Shown: in pieces, positions 59,453 to 64,000 of the stretch
Position numbering within the stretch: the stretch's first letter is position 1
Layout of the letters: each line of letters begins with the position of its first letter
NCBI GenBank assembly: GCA_000721275.1
Contig: JOFO01000001.1
Span: 1 to 64,000, forward strand
Reading direction: 5' to 3'
Source: Microtetraspora glauca
GTDB lineage: Bacteria; Actinomycetota; Actinomycetes; Streptomycetales; Streptomycetaceae
DNA length: 64,000 nt
Notes under the pieces: model-generated
The model's input: only the letters and a program-made list of their open reading frames with translations
Told to the model about the DNA's origin: nothing
Database searches by the model: none
Made by a program: the position numbers and the translations under genes

Positions 59453-61531
59453 TCACACCTCCCGGGTCCGGCGCAGCAGCCAGACCAGGTACGGGGCGCC
59501 CAGCAGGGCCGTCACGATGCCGACCGGGATCTCCGTCGGCGCCAGCAGCCAGCGGCCGAGGGCGTCGGCGGAGACGACCAGGACGGCGCCGAGGACGGCC
59601 GCCATCGGCACCATGCGCGCGATGCCGTTGCCGACGATCCGGCGGGCCAGGTGCGGGGCGACCAGCCCGACGAAGCCGACCGCGCCGACGGCCGCCGCCG
59701 TGCCCGCCGCCAGCACCGCGCCCGCGCCGAGCACGAGCAGCCGGGCGCGCCCGAGGTCGAGTCCCAGGGCGCGCGGCAGTTCCTCGCCGAGCGCGAGCAG
59801 GTTGACCGGCCGGGCCGCGACCACCAGCAGCACCGCCGCCGCGGCGGGCGCGGCGAGCCAGCCGAGGGCGTCGAAGCCCCGGCCGTAGGTGCTGCCGGCG
59901 AGCCAGCCGAGCGCGGCCCCGATGTTCATCTGGGCGCCCACCACCATGATGTTGACGAGCGCCATGGCGGTGGCGGCGGCGCCGATGCCGACGAGCACGA
60001 CCCGGGTGGGGTCGATGCCGCTGCGGCCTCCGGCACGGGTGCCCCGGGCGACCAGGACGACGAGCGCCAGCATCAGGACGCCCCCGAGGGCGGCCGCCGC
60101 GGGGAGCGCGGCGAGCGGCGCCGACGGCACGAGCAGGATGACGGTGACGGCGCCGAGCGAGGCCCCGCCGGTCACGCCCACGAGGCCCGGCTCGGCCAGC
60201 GGGTTGCGGACCACCGCCTGGACGGCCGCGCCGGCGACCGCGAGGCAGGCTCCGGCGACGGCGGCCACCAGCACCCGCGGCAGCCGGAAGGAGACCACGG
60301 CCTCGGTGATCTGCTCGGCGGAGCCGGTCACCCAGGCGCCGAGCTGGCCCCAGCCGACGTGCACGTCCCCCACCCGCAGCGACAGCGCCATCGCGGCGGC
60401 CAGCACCAGCAGGCCGCCGCCGAGCGCGACGGCGTAGCCGGGCGCGCGGCGCCGGTCGGAGACGACGACGGCCGCGCCGGTGTCGGCGTCGCCGGTGCTG
60501 ACCCGCCGGGCCAGCAACATGAAGACCGGGCCGCCGATGAGGGCGGTGACCACGCCGACCGGGATCTCGGCGGGCTGGGTGGCGGAGGGGGTGACGATGA
60601 CCTGGGCGGCGGCGTCGGCGCCGAGCACCAGCGCGGCGGAGAGCAGGGCCGCCGTCGGGATGAGCGCGGCGTGGGCGCGCATGCCGAGCTGCCGGGCGAC
60701 GACCGGGCCTATCAGGCCGACGAAGCCGATCGGGCCGGCGAGGGAGACGGCGGCGGCGGACAGCAGCACGGCCAGCAGGAAGGCGGCGGGCCGGATCCGT
60801 TCGACGCGTACGCCCATGGCCTGGGCGGTCTCGTCGCCGAGCGCCAGCAGGTCCAGCGGCCGGGCCAGGAGCGGCGCGGCCAGCACGCCGGCGGCGACGA
60901 CGGCGCCGAGGACGAGCGGCCGGTCGAGACCGGACTGGAGCAGGGTGCCGTTGCCCCAGAAGAAGAGGCCCCGGGTGGCCTGCACGTCGAGCATCTGGAG
61001 GAACTCGGCGGCGGAGGTGGCGGCCAGGGCGACCGTCGCGCCGGCGAGCAGCACCCGGCCGGGCGTCAGCAGTCCGCCGCTGGTCAGCAGGTAGACCAGG
61101 CCGACGGCGAGGAGTCCGCCGAGGAAGGCGGCGCCGCCGGCGGGCAGCGGGCCCAGGCCGACGCCGGTGTAGGCCACGAGGACCACGGCGAAGTACGCGC
61201 CGGCGTTGACGCCGAGCGTGTCGGGGGCGGCGAGCGGGTTGCGGGTCGCGCCCTGGACGAGCGCGCCGGAGACGCCGAGGGCGACGCCGACGACGAGTCC
61301 GGTCAGGGTGCGCGGCAGGCGGCTGCCGAGGAGGACGTCCTCGGTGCGGGCCTCGCCGTGGCCGAGGAGCAGGTCCAGGATGTCGCCGAGTCCGACCCCG
61401 GACGCCCCGAGGCCGAGGTGGACGACCGCGACCGCGGCCAGGGCGAGGGACAGGCCGCCGCCCACGAGCAGGGCCCCTGGGCGGCGGCCGAGCGGACCGG
61501 CCGGGGCGGCCTTCAGTCCTTCCGCGACCAT
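59453..61531 (-). CDS. Fused FecCD-type siderophore ABC permease
   Basis: 692 residues containing two FecCD permease halves in one chain, as in FhuB (about 660). The first half starts SRLPRTLTGLVVGVALGVSG and LVQGATRNPLAAPDTLGVNA; the second repeats the pattern in FRLPRVLVAAVAGACLAVAG and VQAVVRNPLAEPGLVGVTGG. Each half ends with GFVGLIGPVVAR- or GFVGLVAPHLAR-type loops that contact the ATPase. ATG at 61531 shares one base with the lipoprotein stop (TGATG). It imports ferric siderophore together with the lipoprotein and ATPase. Confidence 0.94.
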   Translation of the reverse strand: MVAEGLKAAPAGPLGRRPGALLVGGGLSLALAAVAVVHLGLGASGVGLGDILDLLLGHGEARTEDVLLGSRLPRTLTGLVVGVALGVSGALVQGATRNPLAAPDTLGVNAGAYFAVVLVAYTGVGLGPLPAGGAAFLGGLLAVGLVYLLTSGGLLTPGRVLLAGATVALAATSAAEFLQMLDVQATRGLFFWGNGTLLQSGLDRPLVLGAVVAAGVLAAPLLARPLDLLALGDETAQAMGVRVERIRPAAFLLAVLLSAAAVSLAGPIGFVGLIGPVVARQLGMRAHAALIPTAALLSAALVLGADAAAQVIVTPSATQPAEIPVGVVTALIGGPVFMLLARRVSTGDADTGAAVVVSDRRRAPGYAVALGGGLLVLAAAMALSLRVGDVHVGWGQLGAWVTGSAEQITEAVVSFRLPRVLVAAVAGACLAVAGAAVQAVVRNPLAEPGLVGVTGGASLGAVTVILLVPSAPLAALPAAAALGGVLMLALVVLVARGTRAGGRSGIDPTRVVLVGIGAAATAMALVNIMVVGAQMNIGAALGWLAGSTYGRGFDALGWLAAPAAAAVLLVVAARPVNLLALGEELPRALGLDLGRARLLVLGAGAVLAAGTAAAVGAVGFVGLVAPHLARRIVGNGIARMVPMAAVLGAVLVVSADALGRWLLAPTEIPVGIVTALLGAPYLVWLLRRTREV

Positions 61532-62538
61532 CAGACCTTCAGGGCCTTGCCGGTCTCGTCCAGGACGTGCTGGGCGGAGAGCGGTCCGCCGAAGAGCCAG
61601 GTGCCCGGGTCGAGCGGCAGCGCCTTGTCGCCCTTGACGAACTCCAGGCCCTTCCACACCGCGTTGCCGGCGAGGTCGCCGGTGAACGGGTTGTCGTTGT
61701 CGGCCGCGACGTACAGGAAGGTGGTGTCCTTCTCCACCTGGGTGAGGCCCTCGACGCCGACGGTGGTGAGGCCCCAGGCGTCGGCCTGGCCCTTCCAGCC
61801 GTTCTTCAGGCCGGCCAGGGCGAGCACCTGCGCGGAGATGGCGTCGTCGCCGAGCATCCGGATGGAGGCGGCGCCGTTGGCGGTGAAGCCCTGCGCGAGG
61901 GCGTACTTGAGGCCGCCCTTGCCGGCCTTGTCCAGGCGGGCCTTGAGGTCGGCGGCCTTGGTGTCGATCTGGGCGTTCACCTCGGCGGCCTTCGCCTCCT
62001 TGCCGACGGCCTTGGCCAGTTCGGTGAAGTTCTTCTTCATCGTGGCCAGCTGGGGCTTGGTGGTGTACGTGAACGACAGGACGGGGGCGATGGCCTGGAG
62101 CTGCTTGAGGTTGGCCTTGGAGCGGTCGTTGTCGACGACGATCAGGTCGGGCTGGAGCGCCTTGATCTTCTCCAGGCTGGGCTCGTTGCGGTTGCCGACG
62201 TCCGTGACCTCGGCGGGCAGGGCGGCGCCCTTGGCGGTGATCCAGGTGGCGTAGCCCTTGTTGTCGGCGTTGCCGACCGGGGCGACGCCCAGGGCGACGA
62301 GCTCCTCGGCGTACGTCCACTCCAGGGTGACGACCTTCGCGGCGGGCTTGTCCAGCGAGACCTTGCCCTGGGCGGTGTCGACGGTGATCGCGCCGGTGGC
62401 GGCGGTGTCGCCGGTCGCCTTCCCGCCCGAGGAGCCGTTGTTCGACTCGCCGACGGTGCCGGATCCGCAGCCGGCGGCGGTGAGCGCGAGGGCGAGGGCG
62501 GCGCCGCCCGTGACGAGGGCGCGCAGCATTCTCTGCAT
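61531..62538 (-). CDS. Ferric-siderophore-binding lipoprotein
   Basis: 335 residues. Signal peptide MQRMLRALVTGGAALALALT with lipobox TAAGC; then a Ser/Gly/Asn-rich linker and a periplasmic-binding-protein fold of the FecB/FepB type (VVTLEWTYAEELVALGVAPV, IKALQPDLIVVDNDRSKANL, NFTELAKAVGKEAKAAEVNA). It anchors on the outer membrane face and hands ferric siderophore to the permease, whose gene overlaps its stop. ATG at 62538. It follows the ATPase gene with a 137-bp gap. Confidence 0.93.
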   Translation of the reverse strand: MQRMLRALVTGGAALALALTAAGCGSGTVGESNNGSSGGKATGDTAATGAITVDTAQGKVSLDKPAAKVVTLEWTYAEELVALGVAPVGNADNKGYATWITAKGAALPAEVTDVGNRNEPSLEKIKALQPDLIVVDNDRSKANLKQLQAIAPVLSFTYTTKPQLATMKKNFTELAKAVGKEAKAAEVNAQIDTKAADLKARLDKAGKGGLKYALAQGFTANGAASIRMLGDDAISAQVLALAGLKNGWKGQADAWGLTTVGVEGLTQVEKDTTFLYVAADNDNPFTGDLAGNAVWKGLEFVKGDKALPLDPGTWLFGGPLSAQHVLDETGKALKV

Positions 62539-62675
62539 GGTGTCTCTCTTCCGTGTGTGCGGGAGGGCGGGAGGGAGGTACGGGGCGTACGGGGCGACCG
62601 CCGCGCCCGCGGGCGTACGCCGGGACTCGCCGGGCCGCCGGGCGCGACGGTCCGGCGGCCCGGCGCAGCGGTGGT

Positions 62676-63482
62676 TCAGGGGGTGGCCGGGGCCGCTTCG
62701 GTCCGCCGGGGGAAGCAGGCCAGGTGTCCGGTCTCGGGGTCGCGGACGACGTGGACGCGCAGTCCGAAGGCCCGTTCGATGACCTCGGGGGTGATGACGG
62801 CGTCCGGGGCGCCGGCCGCGGCGACGCCGCCGTCGGCGACCACGACGACCTCGTCGGCGTAGGCCGCCGCCTGCATCAGGTCGTGCAGGACCACGCCGCA
62901 GGCGATGCCGTACTCGCGGGCCAGCCGGCGCACCACGTCGAGCACGTCGAACTGGTGCCGCATGTCGAGGTACGTGGTGGGCTCGTCGAGCAGCAGGATG
63001 TCCGCGCGCTGCGCCAGCACCATGGCGAGCCAGGCGCGCTGGCGCTCGCCGCCGGAGAGTTCGTCGAGCCGCCGGTCGACGAGGGGGCGGGCGTCGGTGA
63101 CGTCGAGGGCCCAGTCGATCGCCTCGGCGTCCTCGGCGGTGTGCCGGGCGAGGGCGCCGCGGTGGGCGTACCGGCCGTGGCGCACGAGCTCACGGACCGT
63201 CACCCCGGCGGGTGCCTGGGAGGATTGGGGAAGGAAGGCCAGGCGCTGGGAGAGCGCGCGGCGGCCGAGGGAGCCGAGCGGTTCGCCGTCGACGCGGACC
63301 TCGCCGCCGAGGGGCGGGAGCAGACCGGCCACGGTGCGCAACAGGGTGGACTTCCCGCACCCGTTGGGCCCGACGAGGACGGTGATCTCACCGCTCCGTA
63401 AGGACAGGCCCACCCGCTTCAGTACGGTGCGCCCGCCATGCCCGACGTCCAGGTCGCTCGCCACGAGGCGGACATCACTCAT
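62676..63482 (-). CDS. Ferric-siderophore ABC ATPase (FecE/FhuC-type)
   Basis: 268 residues. Walker A GPNGCGKST (38-46), Q-loop FLPQSS, signature LSGGERQRA (142-150), Walker B ILLLDEPTT (162-170) and the H-loop VVLHDLMQAAAYADE are all intact, in FecE/FhuC style. It powers siderophore uptake with the fused permease. ATG at 63482. An iron box lies 52 bp upstream. It is the first gene of the importer unit. Confidence 0.94.
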   Translation of the reverse strand: MSDVRLVASDLDVGHGGRTVLKRVGLSLRSGEITVLVGPNGCGKSTLLRTVAGLLPPLGGEVRVDGEPLGSLGRRALSQRLAFLPQSSQAPAGVTVRELVRHGRYAHRGALARHTAEDAEAIDWALDVTDARPLVDRRLDELSGGERQRAWLAMVLAQRADILLLDEPTTYLDMRHQFDVLDVVRRLAREYGIACGVVLHDLMQAAAYADEVVVVADGGVAAAGAPDAVITPEVIERAFGLRVHVVRDPETGHLACFPRRTEAAPATP

Positions 63483-63533
63483 GGGACACCCCCTTCCCTC
63501 CCATCGCCGGAACCGACCGCGCCACCATACAAC

Positions 63534-63552
63534 TTAGGTAAGGCACGCCTAA
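63534..63552. promoter_or_regulatory. DmdR/IdeR iron box (importer unit)
   Basis: TTAGGTAAGGCACGCCTAA matches the iron-box consensus in both arms (TTAGG...CCTAA) and lies 52 bp upstream of the ABC ATPase gene. It is slightly less symmetrical than the site at 57713. Confidence 0.93.
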
Positions 63553-63739
63553 CGGTTCCTGTGTCCCCTCCCCCGCTTGTGACCATGTCGAGACCTGCCG
63601 CACCCCCGCGCGCCCCCTCGCACCCCCGCAACCCCCTTGCGAGGCAGGGTTTTTGAGCCACGGAAGTGACGGAAAGAGGTCGGTGCGGCGAGGACGGGCG
63701 GCTCCTCCGGGCACGGGCGGCTACGCCGGGGACGGACGT

Positions 63740-64000
63740 CTACTCGGCGGACTCGGCGTCGCGGGGCGCCCGCGCCGCCCTCCGCCTCCGGTACACCACC
63801 GCGCCGGCCGCCGCGAGCAGCAGGACCGCCACCCCGGCCATCCCGAGCGCCGTGTGCTCGGCGAAGAGCCGCGCCAGCGCCGCGAACACGCCGAGCCCCA
63901 GGGTCGCGTACACCAGCGCCCAGGCCGCTCCTCCGACGAACAGCGCGGGGAGGTAGCGCGGCAGTGGCATGCGCATGCTGCCCGCGAGGAAGTTGGCGGC
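63740..64000 (-). CDS. DedA-family membrane protein (truncated by window edge)
   Basis: The frame is open to the right edge and continues upstream of the internal ATG at 63976. The visible C-terminal 86 residues read NFLAGSMRMPLPRYLPALFV, matching the conserved N.LAG.sRMp.rrFl motif of DedA proteins, then two membrane helices (GAAWALVYATLGLGVFAAL, ALGMAGVAVLLLAAAGAVVY) and a basic tail. DedA proteins act in lipid-carrier flipping and membrane homeostasis. The N-terminal half lies outside the window. Confidence 0.8.
   Translation of the reverse strand, partial: AANFLAGSMRMPLPRYLPALFVGGAAWALVYATLGLGVFAALARLFAEHTALGMAGVAVLLLAAAGAVVYRRRRAARAPRDAESAE

Noticed and set aside
63475..63714. Small minus-strand ORFs upstream of the ABC ATPase
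   Set aside because: They overlap the iron box and promoter and have no codon bias or recognisable motif.

Overview
The window is chromosomal DNA of a Streptomyces or close relative. The whole 64 kb is very GC-rich with strong third-position G/C bias. GTG starts are common, genes are often translationally coupled by ATGA/GTGA overlaps, and the gene content is typical of Streptomyces: a subtilisin-inhibitor (SSI) gene, an HbpS-like haem-binding protein, a PAS/GAF/PP2C phosphatase, Rox with its rifamycin-associated element, and DmdR/IdeR-type iron boxes. About 53 protein genes are supported, plus one truncated at the right edge.

Layout. 0.2-18.7 kb: housekeeping and regulatory genes. These are PAP2 phosphatase, TetR, a secreted LVIVD-repeat protein divergent from a DUF305 lipoprotein, an ArsR/old-yellow-enzyme pair with two twin operators, an Asp-box propeller, uracil-DNA glycosylase, a BadF-type sugar kinase, a CbiX-like protein, a lactonase, a FUSC transporter, an ankyrin protein, an HbpS-like protein, an Lrp regulator, a DinB-fold protein, a PP2C phosphatase and an SSI inhibitor. 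19.2-28.7 kb: a compact five-gene operon whose products match, in order, an extra FAD monooxygenase and then RebO, RebD, RebC and RebP (StaO/D/C/P). This is a complete indolocarbazole aglycone pathway. It has no glycosyltransferase, methyltransferase, halogenase, regulator or transporter beside it, and is the most interesting system here. 28.8-32.3 kb: an AhpD-like gene behind a CsoR/CstR-type palindrome, then a small island bracketed by two inverted IS5-family transposase remnants. The island carries a lipoprotein, a tiny Cys-containing ORF and an unrecognised acidic protein with atypical codon use.

32.3-49.9 kb: mixed metabolism and regulation. It holds GNATs, a cysteine hydrolase, STAS, the rifampicin monooxygenase rox with its RAE, a cold-shock-like protein, glutaminase, N-formylglutamate amidohydrolase, aminopeptidase P, a LuxR/TrmB-like regulator, prolyl oligopeptidase, a Ser/Thr kinase, a PadR/acyl-CoA-dehydrogenase pair with a perfect palindrome, a SUKH protein and a CYP152-type peroxygenase. 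49.9-63.6 kb: an NRPS-independent citrate-hydroxamate siderophore locus. An operon (IucC-like synthetase, lysine/diamine decarboxylase, IucA-like synthetase, acyltransferase, N-hydroxylase, HTH protein) diverges from an MFS exporter across an iron box. A FecCDE-type importer (ATPase, lipoprotein, fused double permease) sits behind a second iron box. Two synthetases plus a decarboxylase point to a dihydroxamate such as an arthrobactin/schizokinen-type molecule rather than desferrioxamine. The window ends inside a DedA-family gene.

How the genes work together. The rebO-D-C-P set would turn two L-tryptophans into a fused indolocarbazole, with the leading monooxygenase as the only tailoring candidate. 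The two iron-box transcription units would make, export and re-import one siderophore under iron limitation. Several one-gene switches (ArsR, PadR, TetR, RAE) each sit next to a single oxidoreductase. All assignments are from reading the sequence and from memory of the families; no database search was run.
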